From Treponema sp. UBA1793 (GTDB lineage Bacteria > Spirochaetota > Spirochaetia > Treponematales > Treponemataceae), in contig DCFX01000019.1 of assembly GCA_002314445.1 (NCBI GenBank), positions 51,184 through 115,183 on the forward strand: a stretch of 64,000 bases of DNA, given 5' to 3'. Made by a program: the position numbers and the translations under genes. Of this stretch, positions 19,006 through 27,688 are shown piece after piece; the first letter of the stretch is position 1; each line of letters starts with the position of its first letter. Under the pieces are notes generated by a model. It worked only from the letters and a program-made list of their open reading frames with translations. It had not been told where the DNA came from and searched no databases.

Positions 19006-20041
19006 CCGGTAGTTTTCCGCCTGCTGAATCGGGAGCGAACTGCAGAAAGATAGAAAGCAGACGCTCAATGTCCGCTCGTGAGTCATCAGCATTTTTCCAT
19101 ACAAAGCTGCTGTACGGAATGGCATTCGCTACGACAGGGGCCATGAGTCCGAGCGTATATTTCTGCACAAGCACACCAGCCTTCTGAGGATGCTCTATTG
19201 TCCATGAAACGGAATTACCGAAAGCGCCCATAAAAGCACGGACTGTATCGGGATTTGATTCTGCATATGATTTGCTTACGACCATGACCGTCAGAGGATA
19301 CGTTGCTTTCTGCCCTTCAATTGCCCCGAATTCATACTGCAGATCAAGGGCGCGCACCACGTCTTTTGATTTTATAAGCGCGACTGTCGCAAAAGGTTCC
19401 GGAACGACAGCATATTTTATTTTATCGGAAAGAAGCTCCGCAGCGATATCGGGCGTGGGAATCGTATAATCAAGCTTTATGCCGCCCTCACTGTTTACCG
19501 GTATTTTGTTCTGTGCGAGAAGCCAGCGGAACAAATATTCGGGAGTTGCCCCCTGCCCTGCGACAAATACTGTTTTACCTGCCAGATCTGCAAGGTTCTT
19601 TATGTTTACGTCTTTTGTAATAAGATAGAGATTGCCGTTTCCTGAAATACCGGCGCACAAAACAGCACCGGAAGCACTGTTGTATACTTTAGCAGCAATA
19701 TTTGCCGGCATAAAACCTATATCGGCTTCACCCTTGAGCATTTTGGGAAGAAGCGCCTGCGGTGTGGCATACCTGTCAAACACAACGTCTTTCCCTTCAA
19801 CGGTAAGCCCCGAATCCACCATATATGCCACAGGAATGCTTGTCGGCCCGTTGAGGATCCCGACATGCACGCTTTCCCCTGAAGTCTTTTTTACAGAAGA
19901 AGATTCAGCGGGCTGCGCAGCCCCCGAATCATTTTTTCCCTCTGCAACGCTATCTTTCTTTCCGCCTGCAGAGACAGGCAGCAACAGAAAAGCCGCAAAA
20001 ACGGCGGCAGTAACAATCTTAACGATATGTGTATTTTTCAT
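18983..20041 (-). CDS. ABC importer substrate-binding protein, NMT1/NitT-TauT type
   Basis: The 352 residues have a signal peptide (about 1-25, LLLPVSAGG) without a lipobox cysteine, then a Ser/Lys/Glu linker. The binding fold opens HVGILNGPTSIPVAYMVD and continues GEADIGFMPANIAAKVYN and VVPEPFATVALI, matching the NMT1/SsuA-like family. Ligands in that family include thiamine precursors, sulfonates and nitrate; the sequence does not say which applies. No TPP riboswitch fits in the 28-bp gap after avtA. Confidence 0.85.
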   Translation of the reverse strand: MKNTHIVKIVTAAVFAAFLLLPVSAGGKKDSVAEGKNDSGAAQPAESSSVKKTSGESVHVGILNGPTSIPVAYMVDSGLTVEGKDVVFDRYATPQALLPKMLKGEADIGFMPANIAAKVYNSASGAVLCAGISGNGNLYLITKDVNIKNLADLAGKTVFVAGQGATPEYLFRWLLAQNKIPVNSEGGIKLDYTIPTPDIAAELLSDKIKYAVVPEPFATVALIKSKDVVRALDLQYEFGAIEGQKATYPLTVMVVSKSYAESNPDTVRAFMGAFGNSVSWTIEHPQKAGVLVQKYTLGLMAPVVANAIPYSSFVWKNADDSRADIERLLSIFLQFAPDSAGGKLPDEGFYFK

Positions 20042-20069
20042 GACACTTTCATTGTACTATGAAAAATGC

Positions 20070-21374
20070 TTATGTGCAATTGAGGCGGTACAACCCGGCA
20101 ATGATGCGGATTGCACGGCTTATTTCCGCGTCGGGACGCGCATAATTCAGGCGCAGGCATTTTGCAAAATGGGGATGCGTTTCCACAGGAGGAAGAGATG
20201 CATCAGAGGGACTTCCGAAAAAGAAATATTCTCCGGGCATGACGAATACGCCCTGTTTTTTTAACAGCCCGTACAACTCTTTCGTCGATATGGAAAGGTC
20301 ATGCAGCAGCAGCCACAGGAAAATGGAGCCTTCGCTTTTATGTATTGAATAATTCGTTCCCGCAAAATCCCTGTGGATGCAGTCCTGCATGAACCTGGAT
20401 TTTTTCTCATAAAAAGGACGCACGCAGTTCTTCGCCGTTTCCACAAGTACACCGCTTCCGATAAGTTCACCGGCAAGCGCCTGCCCCATGCTTCCGGAAG
20501 CGAGAGCCGCAACAGCGTTCATTTTGGAAATGGAATCTATAATCTCTTTCTGCGCAATAATAATTCCCGTTCTCAGCGCAGGAAGTCCGATCTTTGACAG
20601 GCTCATCGATAAAACTACGTTTTCATCCCAGTACGGCTCTGCGTCGCTGAATATGATGTCCGGCCACGGAAGCCCGTATGCGTTGTCTATAAACAGAGGA
20701 ATGTCGTACTGCACGGACAGCCGCGAAAGATGATGCACTTCGTCATCAGTGAGCACGTTGCCGGTCGGATTTGTCGGACGGGTAACGCAGAGTGCGCCGA
20801 CATTGTCGTTATCCTCAAGGTACCGTTCAAGTTTTTCAAAATCTATGTAGTACTTGAACGTATGATCAGGGTACAGCGAAAAACCGGCAGGAATGCCGAT
20901 AAATGCGCCGGGTTCGATGCTCTGATCCGCATAGCCGACATATTCGGGAACGAGCGGAAAAACGATAGTCTTCTTTAATTTTTTTCCGTTTTCCGTATAC
21001 GTTCCGCTGAACATGTTAAAAAGATAAAAAAAAGCCGACTGGCTTCCGTTTGTAACGGCAATGTTCTCCGCCCCGATTTTCCATCCGTATGTCCGGGAAA
21101 GATAGTCCGCTGCATATTCGATGAACGCAGTTTTTCCCTGCGGTGCATCATAACGGCCTATAAGATTTTCAAAGTCATCGTTATGGTTGAGAATTTTCTG
21201 CATCTGGGCGCGGTACATCGCCTCTACTGCCGGAATGCGCGCCGGATTTCCGCCGCCCATCTGACAGACGGGAATATTCACGGGGAGCGGCTTCCCTATA
21301 TCGTCCATCAGCTGATTAATACCTGACGGACCGCACAGTTTTTCGCCGAAATCTGAAAAGTGTATGTTCTTCAT
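20070..21374 (-). CDS. avtA: Valine-pyruvate aminotransferase AvtA-like
   Basis: This fold-type I aminotransferase closely follows the E. coli AvtA pattern: GGGNPARIP (40-48), YDAPQGKTAF (75-84), VTNGSQSAFFYLFN (107-120), RPTNPTGNV (199-207) and the PLP lysine Lys261 in MSLSKIGLP. AvtA transfers the amino group between valine or alanine and their keto acids. The 434-residue length is normal. Its ATG overlaps the clpC stop (TAATG), so it is probably cotranscribed with mcsAB-clpC. The ABC importer follows by 28 bp. Substrate range is inferred from family resemblance. Confidence 0.9.
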   Translation of the reverse strand: MKNIHFSDFGEKLCGPSGINQLMDDIGKPLPVNIPVCQMGGGNPARIPAVEAMYRAQMQKILNHNDDFENLIGRYDAPQGKTAFIEYAADYLSRTYGWKIGAENIAVTNGSQSAFFYLFNMFSGTYTENGKKLKKTIVFPLVPEYVGYADQSIEPGAFIGIPAGFSLYPDHTFKYYIDFEKLERYLEDNDNVGALCVTRPTNPTGNVLTDDEVHHLSRLSVQYDIPLFIDNAYGLPWPDIIFSDAEPYWDENVVLSMSLSKIGLPALRTGIIIAQKEIIDSISKMNAVAALASGSMGQALAGELIGSGVLVETAKNCVRPFYEKKSRFMQDCIHRDFAGTNYSIHKSEGSIFLWLLLHDLSISTKELYGLLKKQGVFVMPGEYFFFGSPSDASLPPVETHPHFAKCLRLNYARPDAEISRAIRIIAGLYRLNCT

Positions 21375-23986
21375 TATCTTGTTGTTTCTCTTGATGCTTC
21401 AATTAACGGTTTTTCTACAGGTGGTGCAAGTTCCGGTTTCTTCGGTTTTACAAAGTGAACGCGAAGTTTGTCGTTTGTGCAGTCTACAGAAACTGTATCG
21501 CAGCCATCTCCCTCTCCTGCAAGAATATCCATAGAAAGAGGGTCTTCAATCTCGCGCTGTATAAGGCGGCGCAGCGGACGCGCGCCCATCTCGGGATCGT
21601 AGCCGTGATTAATAAGATACTCGCGGGCCTTAGGTTTTACGGCGACAGCATAATTCCTTTCCTTCAGCCTGTCCGACAGTTCCTTTATCTGGATGTCGAG
21701 TATCTGCCCTACCTGCTCTTTTGTAAGCGCGCTGAACACGACGACATCGTCTATGCGGTTCAGCAGTTCGGGACTCAGCAGTTTTTTCAGCTCAGAAAGC
21801 GCACTTGAACGTATTTCGCTGTATGAAAGGACTCCTGCACCAGCAGTCGAAAATCCGACACGGCCTTCGCTCGTAATCTGGCGTGCACCAGCGTTGCTCG
21901 TCATGATAATGACTGTGTTCCGGAAATTCACCGTATGACCGAGATTGTCGCTGAGCTCTCCTTCTTCAAGAAGCTGGAGCAGCAGATTGAACACGTCGGG
22001 ATGGGCTTTTTCGATTTCATCAAGCAGGACGACCGAGTACGGATGATGGCGCACAGCTTCCGTAAGCACGCCGCCCTCTTCATAGCCGACATATCCGGGA
22101 GGCGCACCGACAAGACGGCTCGCGTTGTGTTTTTCCATATAATCGGACATGTCGATTCTCACGAGCATATCCTCGCTGCCGAACAGAAATTTCGCAAGAG
22201 CCTTTGCAAGCTGCGTCTTTCCCACTCCCGTCGGGCCCAGAAAGATAAAAGAGCCGAGCGGATGATCGGGAGATGAAATGCCCGCCCTGCTTCTGCGCAC
22301 CGCGCCTGCAATAAGGTGTACGGCTTCATCCTGCCCGATGACGCTCTTGTGCATCTCGTCTTCCATACGCACAAGACGCTTCGTTTCCGATGTGTCAAGC
22401 TGTTCGACGGGGATGCCTGTCATGGCGCCAATGATACGGCAGATATCCTGCTCGCTTACGTGCTTTTTTACACCGCTGCTGCTGTTTTTCCAGTATTCGC
22501 TGTAAACCTCAAGTTTCCGTTTGAGTTCAAGCACTTTATCGCGGATAAGTGCCGCCCGTTCATAATCCTGATCTGCGACAAGCTTTCTTTTTTCTTCTGC
22601 AAGTTCTTCAATACTCTGTTCGAGTTCCGCAAGTTCGGCAGGTTTTGCCTCTTCCTGGATTTTTTTTGCAGCGCCAGCTTCATCAAGTATATCGATTGCT
22701 TTGTCGGGCAGAGAACGTTCGGGTATATACCTGCGTGAAAATTTCACTATAGAAGGTACGACATCGTCGTCATATACGACTCCGTGAAAGTCTTCGTACT
22801 TCTTTTTGATTCCCTCAAGGATCAGCACAGTCTCTTCGTCCGTCGGCTCCTCGACTTTTACCATCTGGAACCGGCGTTCAAGCGCGGAATCCTTCTCTAT
22901 ATATTTACTGTATTCCTTCGTCGTAGTCGCACCGATTATCTGAATCTCGCCGCGGCTCAGCGCAGGTTTGAGCATATTCGATGCATCCATCGTCCCTTCC
23001 GGGCCGCCGGCGCCGATAATCGTATGCAGCTCGTCTATAAACAGAATGATGTTCCTGTCGTCGCTGACTTCCTTCATCATCTTCTTCATGCGGTCTTCAA
23101 ACTCGCCGCGGTATTTAGTTCCCGCGATAAGCGCCGCAAGATCAAGCGACAGAATCCGTTTTTTAAGCAGATTGCGCGGCACATCGCCTTTTGCAATACG
23201 CTGTGCAAGACCTTCAACAATTGCAGTCTTTCCGACACCCGGTTCGCCGATGAGCACGGGATTGTTTTTGGTACGGCGTGAAAGGACCTGTACAATCCGC
23301 TGGATTTCCCTGTCGCGTCCGACAACAGGATCGCTGCCGCCTTCCCGCGCGATTTTCGTAATGTCCCTGCTGAATTCGGAGAGGAACGACTGATTGTTCT
23401 GCGATGAACGTGACCTTGACGGAGGCATCTGTGATGCATCGGCTCCTGCTACAGGCAGAATATCGTCGGGATTATTTCCCGTTCCCAACAGATTCTGGAA
23501 TACGGATTTTGCAATGGAGCGCGCAGTCTGCTCTCCTGCGGAAGAAGGATTATGCGACTGGATGTCGGGTACAAGCTTCCGCGCATCCTCAATTGTGATT
23601 TCAGCTTTTTCAAAATAACGCGCAGTTATGCTGCCTTCCTCCCGGATTGCAGCAAGCACGAGGTGTTCCGTCCCTATATAATCGCTGCGGAGCGCACGGG
23701 ACTCCATGCCTGCAAGGTCAAGCATTGTCCTGATGCGGCGTCCCGCGGGAAGGTCGCTGAGAGAAGTTACCGGTGCATGTGCGGCAAGCCCCTGTTCAAG
23801 GGCAAGCTGGAACGTGAGCACATTTATATGAAGCGCCTGAAGCAGCGCATAGCCGAGACCGTCTGCACTTTTCAAAAGCGCAAGTATGACATGTTCGGGC
23901 AGAAGCTGATCGCTTCCGCTTTTCCGTCCTTCATCCTGCGCGAGGGCGGCAATAAGACGCTGAGCACGCGGTGATAAACCTTTCAT
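21374..23986 (-). CDS. clpC: AAA+ unfoldase ClpC
   Basis: ClpC unfolds substrates for the ClpP protease. The 870 residues show two N-terminal Clp repeats (1-145), AAA1 with GEPGVGKTA near residue 247, a middle region with a UVR-like helix (QDYERAALIRDKVLELKRKL, about 460-480), and AAA2 with GPTGVGKTQ near 582. The N-domain glutamates that in Bacillus ClpC read phosphoarginine appear retained (LLPEH and IGTEH). It follows mcsB by 15 bp, the arrangement seen in Firmicutes, but no ctsR repressor gene is present. Confidence 0.94.
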   Translation of the reverse strand: MKGLSPRAQRLIAALAQDEGRKSGSDQLLPEHVILALLKSADGLGYALLQALHINVLTFQLALEQGLAAHAPVTSLSDLPAGRRIRTMLDLAGMESRALRSDYIGTEHLVLAAIREEGSITARYFEKAEITIEDARKLVPDIQSHNPSSAGEQTARSIAKSVFQNLLGTGNNPDDILPVAGADASQMPPSRSRSSQNNQSFLSEFSRDITKIAREGGSDPVVGRDREIQRIVQVLSRRTKNNPVLIGEPGVGKTAIVEGLAQRIAKGDVPRNLLKKRILSLDLAALIAGTKYRGEFEDRMKKMMKEVSDDRNIILFIDELHTIIGAGGPEGTMDASNMLKPALSRGEIQIIGATTTKEYSKYIEKDSALERRFQMVKVEEPTDEETVLILEGIKKKYEDFHGVVYDDDVVPSIVKFSRRYIPERSLPDKAIDILDEAGAAKKIQEEAKPAELAELEQSIEELAEEKRKLVADQDYERAALIRDKVLELKRKLEVYSEYWKNSSSGVKKHVSEQDICRIIGAMTGIPVEQLDTSETKRLVRMEDEMHKSVIGQDEAVHLIAGAVRRSRAGISSPDHPLGSFIFLGPTGVGKTQLAKALAKFLFGSEDMLVRIDMSDYMEKHNASRLVGAPPGYVGYEEGGVLTEAVRHHPYSVVLLDEIEKAHPDVFNLLLQLLEEGELSDNLGHTVNFRNTVIIMTSNAGARQITSEGRVGFSTAGAGVLSYSEIRSSALSELKKLLSPELLNRIDDVVVFSALTKEQVGQILDIQIKELSDRLKERNYAVAVKPKAREYLINHGYDPEMGARPLRRLIQREIEDPLSMDILAGEGDGCDTVSVDCTNDKLRVHFVKPKKPELAPPVEKPLIEASRETTR

Positions 23987-24001
23987 GTATATCCCCCAAA
24001 T

Positions 24002-25111
24002 TTAAGAAACAAAATTTATTTTTTCAAACGACTCCTGCAGAATGAGCGCACGGAGACGCTCCGTCTTCTGCTGGAGATTATCTTTTATATCATTTTCAAA
24101 TGCAAAATTTCCGTTCTTGAGCAGAAACTCCAGGTGACCGCTCTGTACACGATACAGGAGTCCGCACAGCGTGCTGTCGTCAATTCCCCTGATGATGCCC
24201 ATATCAAGTCCCCATTTTACAGCGGAAATAATACCGATTGATTCGCGCAGCGGCATAAGCACACTGAATTTTGCACTGGCGAACGCACGCAGAATGATGT
24301 TGTGCACTGCCGTCGGTTTATTTTCGGTGCATTTTGACCTGAACTTTCGCTCCGTTTCAACAACATACCTGCCTGCACTTTCAAGGGAAGCTATCTGGTC
24401 TATTTCGCTTCCGGTAAACGACGAAATCGTTGCAATCTGATAGTACGAACCAAGAGACATGCCGTAATCATCACCCGCACCGTAAACGGACGTCACGGAC
24501 AATCCCTTTTCGCGCAGCCCGCGCAGGATGTTCTCTACTTCTCCTGAAAAGGAAACAGACGGCAGATGCACGCGGAGCGACAATTTCATGCCGCTTCCTG
24601 CATCATGTATGGAAGCCGTCAGATAACCGAAGTCAAAGGATGCTGCAAACTGAAGCGTTTTCTGCAGGTTTCCGTCTATAGTACGGCAGTCCTCAAATAC
24701 AGACTCGCAGCTCAGCCCCGGTGCGAACGATGCAATGCGCACGTGATCCACGCTGTTCACCAGGCAGGAAAGGCGCCCGTCGGAACGCATGACAATCCCC
24801 GAAACAGCGGATTCGTCAATAACGCCGCGTTCCTCAAGGATTTTTACCCCCAGGCTGTCAAGCGCTTCGGAATTTACGAGATGAAAGTTATCGGCATTTT
24901 CAAGATGCGAAAAAGAGTCGAATACAAGTGTCCGCACCCTGTCGTAATCACCTTTGCGCAGAGATGTCTGCGGCAGATTCTTCGTCGTGCCGGGAAACTG
25001 AAAATTTGCAAGGTTCCGCGCAAAACGCACCCGTGTAGAGACAACAACATCGTTATCAGTACCGCAGCACGTATACCACGGTTCACCGCTTAAAAGTGTC
25101 GGTTCAGTCAT
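24002..25111 (-). CDS. mcsB: McsB-like guanidino kinase fold, probably catalytically dead
   Basis: McsB phosphorylates protein arginines to mark proteins for ClpCP. I chose the ATG at 25111 (MTEPTLL, 369 residues), overlapping the mcsA end by 8 bp; an earlier ATG at 25138 is possible. Numbered this way, the ATP-binding STRVR is kept (25-29). However, the Cys167 site of Bacillus McsB (CPTNxGTG) reads SIHDAGSG, with Ser167. The NEEDHIRI glutamates are NSVDHVRI, GEGS is GAGD, and the C-terminal RD pair is ND. The fold is clearly McsB and the frame is open, so this looks like a pseudokinase rather than a broken gene. See findings. Confidence 0.85.
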   Translation of the reverse strand: MTEPTLLSGEPWYTCCGTDNDVVVSTRVRFARNLANFQFPGTTKNLPQTSLRKGDYDRVRTLVFDSFSHLENADNFHLVNSEALDSLGVKILEERGVIDESAVSGIVMRSDGRLSCLVNSVDHVRIASFAPGLSCESVFEDCRTIDGNLQKTLQFAASFDFGYLTASIHDAGSGMKLSLRVHLPSVSFSGEVENILRGLREKGLSVTSVYGAGDDYGMSLGSYYQIATISSFTGSEIDQIASLESAGRYVVETERKFRSKCTENKPTAVHNIILRAFASAKFSVLMPLRESIGIISAVKWGLDMGIIRGIDDSTLCGLLYRVQSGHLEFLLKNGNFAFENDIKDNLQQKTERLRALILQESFEKINFVS

Positions 25112-25649
25112 TCTCCGCCGTCCCTTTTTCCGGTACATCGCCGGCTGACACAGAACGTTTTTCGAGCGCCCGCAGGTAATCCCGGTAAACAGCGGCTTTC
25201 TCGTAGTCTTCGTTTTTGATGGATTCTTCCAGCTTCGTCTCTATATCTACACGGTCTGTCAGCGATGAGCGGAACGTTGCTATGCGGTGCGGCATTGATC
25301 CTGTATAAGGCCCTTTTATTCCCCGTTCTTCCATTATGGAAACAAGTTCCGTTTTAAAAATTTCCCAGCATTCGGGACAGCCTGCTTTTCCCGTCCTGCG
25401 GATTGAAGCAAGGCTTGTTCCGCATACCGGGCACAGCCTGCTTTCTTCAGGATTCGCTGCACTTTCGGCTTTTGAAATTTCTTCAAACAGCGAACCGATT
25501 GAACGCTGTATATTTTGAGGATCGGGGGAAAGTCCGTGCTGTACGGCACATTCCATGCAGATATTTATCTTTTTATGGGAATTTCTGCTTGTCTGTTCAA
25601 TAAAAAAAACAGCTTCCCTTTTATGACAGAAATCACACAGCATATGCAC
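25104..25649 (-). CDS. mcsA: McsA, zinc-binding activator of McsB
   Basis: McsA binds McsB and stimulates or steers it in Firmicutes. The 181 residues hold four CxxC zinc motifs (CDFC at 5, CMEC at 32, then CPVC and CPEC in the middle) and a C-terminal UVR-like helix (KNEDYEKAAVYRDYLRALEK). The start may be Met1 or Met3. It sits 9 bp after lolE and overlaps mcsB by 8 bp. Zinc ligands and UVR helix are intact even though the partner kinase has lost catalytic residues. Confidence 0.9.
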   Translation of the reverse strand: MHMLCDFCHKREAVFFIEQTSRNSHKKINICMECAVQHGLSPDPQNIQRSIGSLFEEISKAESAANPEESRLCPVCGTSLASIRRTGKAGCPECWEIFKTELVSIMEERGIKGPYTGSMPHRIATFRSSLTDRVDIETKLEESIKNEDYEKAAVYRDYLRALEKRSVSAGDVPEKGTAEND

Positions 25650-25658
25650 TCCAGTATA

Positions 25659-26990
25659 TCATACTTTGCGCAACGTTTCGAGCGGTTTCTCTCTGCCTGC
25701 CTTATATGCCGGGATAACAGATACGGCGAGCGACAAAAGAATGGTCGAAACCACGATAACTGCAATATCCGTAAATGGAATCGTAACCGGTATTTCCGTA
25801 AGGTAATATGCCGGATCCATAAGATTTATATGCGAAAATTCCATTACATTGTGTCCGCTTAAAAGATACACAAATTCCGCTGCAGTGTTTACCATTTTTT
25901 CAAGAAAATGCACAAGTTTATTCACATTCACTGCGCACAGCAGTCCGAGCGGCAGACCGATAAATACGCCGCCGCATCCTGCCGCCATGCCGGTAAGGAG
26001 GAACGAAAGCATAATACCATGCGGCGAAGCACCGAGACTTTTCATAATGGCGATTTCCCGCCGCCGCTCCATGACAAGCATGACAAGCGAGGACGAGATA
26101 TTCACGGAAGCGACGAGTACAATCAGCAGCATAATAAATATGAGCATGACCTTTGTAGACGAAAAATTTTCATATTCAGACTGGTTAAGTTCGTCCCATC
26201 GATATACGTTCGCAATTCGGCCGGCTGCATTTTCACATATTTTCTGAATGCGGACAAGATCAGGCGAAAACGCATCGGCTGTATCCATAAGTATGCAGTA
26301 CTGGCCCGCACCCGGTTTTATAACGGCGTACGAAACGTCAAGAGGAATGAACACCCACATTGAATCAAGTTCCTGATACCCTGACGATACGACTGCAGCT
26401 ACTTTAAAAACAGCCGTTTTCGGGAGTACGCTTCCGTTATTTCCGACTGCGGCAGTAATGAGACGGAACGAACTGCCCTTTTTCAGTTTAAGCAGTTCCG
26501 CCGTTTTCTGCCCTACAACAGCAGTTTTTGTGCCTGCTTTAAAATCATCATACTGTCCGTCCGTAACTTTAAAAAGCGTACGGAATGAATTATTGCGCAT
26601 AAATATATCGGGCTGTACTGCCCTCACCTGCACACCCGTTCTGTAATTACTGCCTGCTGCAAGAGCCGCAGCATCCACTTCCGGATACGCAGCCGTTACG
26701 CCTTCCGTTCCTGCCATATAATCGGCAAATTCCTGCATACTCTCTGCAGATGACGCTGTTTCGGAGTCTTTCATGATGAATGCTTCAAGATGAGACGACG
26801 AAAGACCTATAATCCTCTCTGTCATTCCCTGAATCATTCCGTTCGAGACTGTAAGGACGACTATGAGCGGAACAAGACTGATTCCGATGCAGATAAGCGC
26901 ACCGGACAGGCTTTTCCTTGCCGTCGAGTTTTTACCTGTCTTGGGGAAGATGAGGCGGAAAGCAAAAAGGAGGGAAGCTTTTACTGTCAT
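25659..26990 (-). CDS. lolE: Lipoprotein-releasing ABC permease, LolC/LolE family
   Basis: The FtsX/MacB-type permease layout is clear: one N-terminal membrane helix (LICIGISLVPLIVVLTVS), a large periplasmic domain, then three C-terminal helices ending in VIPAYKAGREKPLETLRKV. I chose the ATG at 26990 (443 residues) because it overlaps the lolD stop as ATGA. With lolD and lolC it should extract lipoproteins from the inner membrane. No lolA or lolB is adjacent. Which of the two permeases is C or E is arbitrary. Confidence 0.88.
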   Translation of the reverse strand: MTVKASLLFAFRLIFPKTGKNSTARKSLSGALICIGISLVPLIVVLTVSNGMIQGMTERIIGLSSSHLEAFIMKDSETASSAESMQEFADYMAGTEGVTAAYPEVDAAALAAGSNYRTGVQVRAVQPDIFMRNNSFRTLFKVTDGQYDDFKAGTKTAVVGQKTAELLKLKKGSSFRLITAAVGNNGSVLPKTAVFKVAAVVSSGYQELDSMWVFIPLDVSYAVIKPGAGQYCILMDTADAFSPDLVRIQKICENAAGRIANVYRWDELNQSEYENFSSTKVMLIFIMLLIVLVASVNISSSLVMLVMERRREIAIMKSLGASPHGIMLSFLLTGMAAGCGGVFIGLPLGLLCAVNVNKLVHFLEKMVNTAAEFVYLLSGHNVMEFSHINLMDPAYYLTEIPVTIPFTDIAVIVVSTILLSLAVSVIPAYKAGREKPLETLRKV

Positions 26991-27688
26991 GATTTCATTC
27001 CGGAAGGATCTGCCTGTACAAGGTGTCCGTCTTGTATCGTATAACACACGGAACCTCTTGCGGCAAGATGTCTGTCGTGCGTAACAAGTATGAGCGTTTT
27101 GTTGTATTTTTCAGCCATGGAAAAAAGCATCTCGCCTATAGTCTGTGCGTTGGAAGGATCAAGATTGCCGGTCGGCTCATCGGCAAGAATAAGCGACGGA
27201 TTGTTAATCAATGCACGAGCAACTGCGGTACGCTGGCGTTCGCCGCCCGAAAGTTCGGACGGCAGATGATCCGCGCGTGCAGTCAGATCGACATCTGCAA
27301 GAAGTTTCCGGGCGCGTTCCACTGCCTCCTTTTTCGGCACCCCGGCCATATATGCCGGAAGATAGACGTTTTCAAGAGCCGTAAAGTCTTTTAAAAGGTA
27401 ATGAAACTGAAACACGAGCCCCAGAAAATGCGCACGGTATTCTGCCTGAGAATCTTCATCAAGCGACGTCACGTCCCACTTTCCGCACAGTACGTTTCCG
27501 GCCGTGGCAGTATCGATTCCGCCTATGATATTGAGCAGCGTACTTTTCCCGCTGCCGCTTTCTCCTATTATGACGGCCTTGCTTCCTTCCTCTACGGAAA
27601 GGTTCAGGCTTTTCAGTATAGTAAGCTTTTCGCTCGACGACACATACGTCTTTTCAAGGTTTTCTATATGGACAATTTCATTCGTCAT
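26987..27688 (-). CDS. lolD: Lipoprotein-releasing ABC ATPase LolD
   Basis: Walker A GESGSGKSTLLN, signature LSGGERQRTAVARAL and Walker B LILADEPTGNLDP place it in the LolD/MacB/FtsE group. I chose the ATG at 27688 (233 residues), 6 bp after a GGAGGT ribosome site and overlapping the lolC stop by 11 bp. It would power the flanking LolC/LolE permeases in moving lipoproteins toward the outer membrane. Confidence 0.92.
   Translation of the reverse strand: MTNEIVHIENLEKTYVSSSEKLTILKSLNLSVEEGSKAVIIGESGSGKSTLLNIIGGIDTATAGNVLCGKWDVTSLDEDSQAEYRAHFLGLVFQFHYLLKDFTALENVYLPAYMAGVPKKEAVERARKLLADVDLTARADHLPSELSGGERQRTAVARALINNPSLILADEPTGNLDPSNAQTIGEMLFSMAEKYNKTLILVTHDRHLAARGSVCYTIQDGHLVQADPSGMKS

Noticed and set aside
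20042..20069. TPP riboswitch before the NMT1-type importer
   Set aside because: Only 28 bp separate avtA and the binding-protein gene; no conserved riboswitch core fits.
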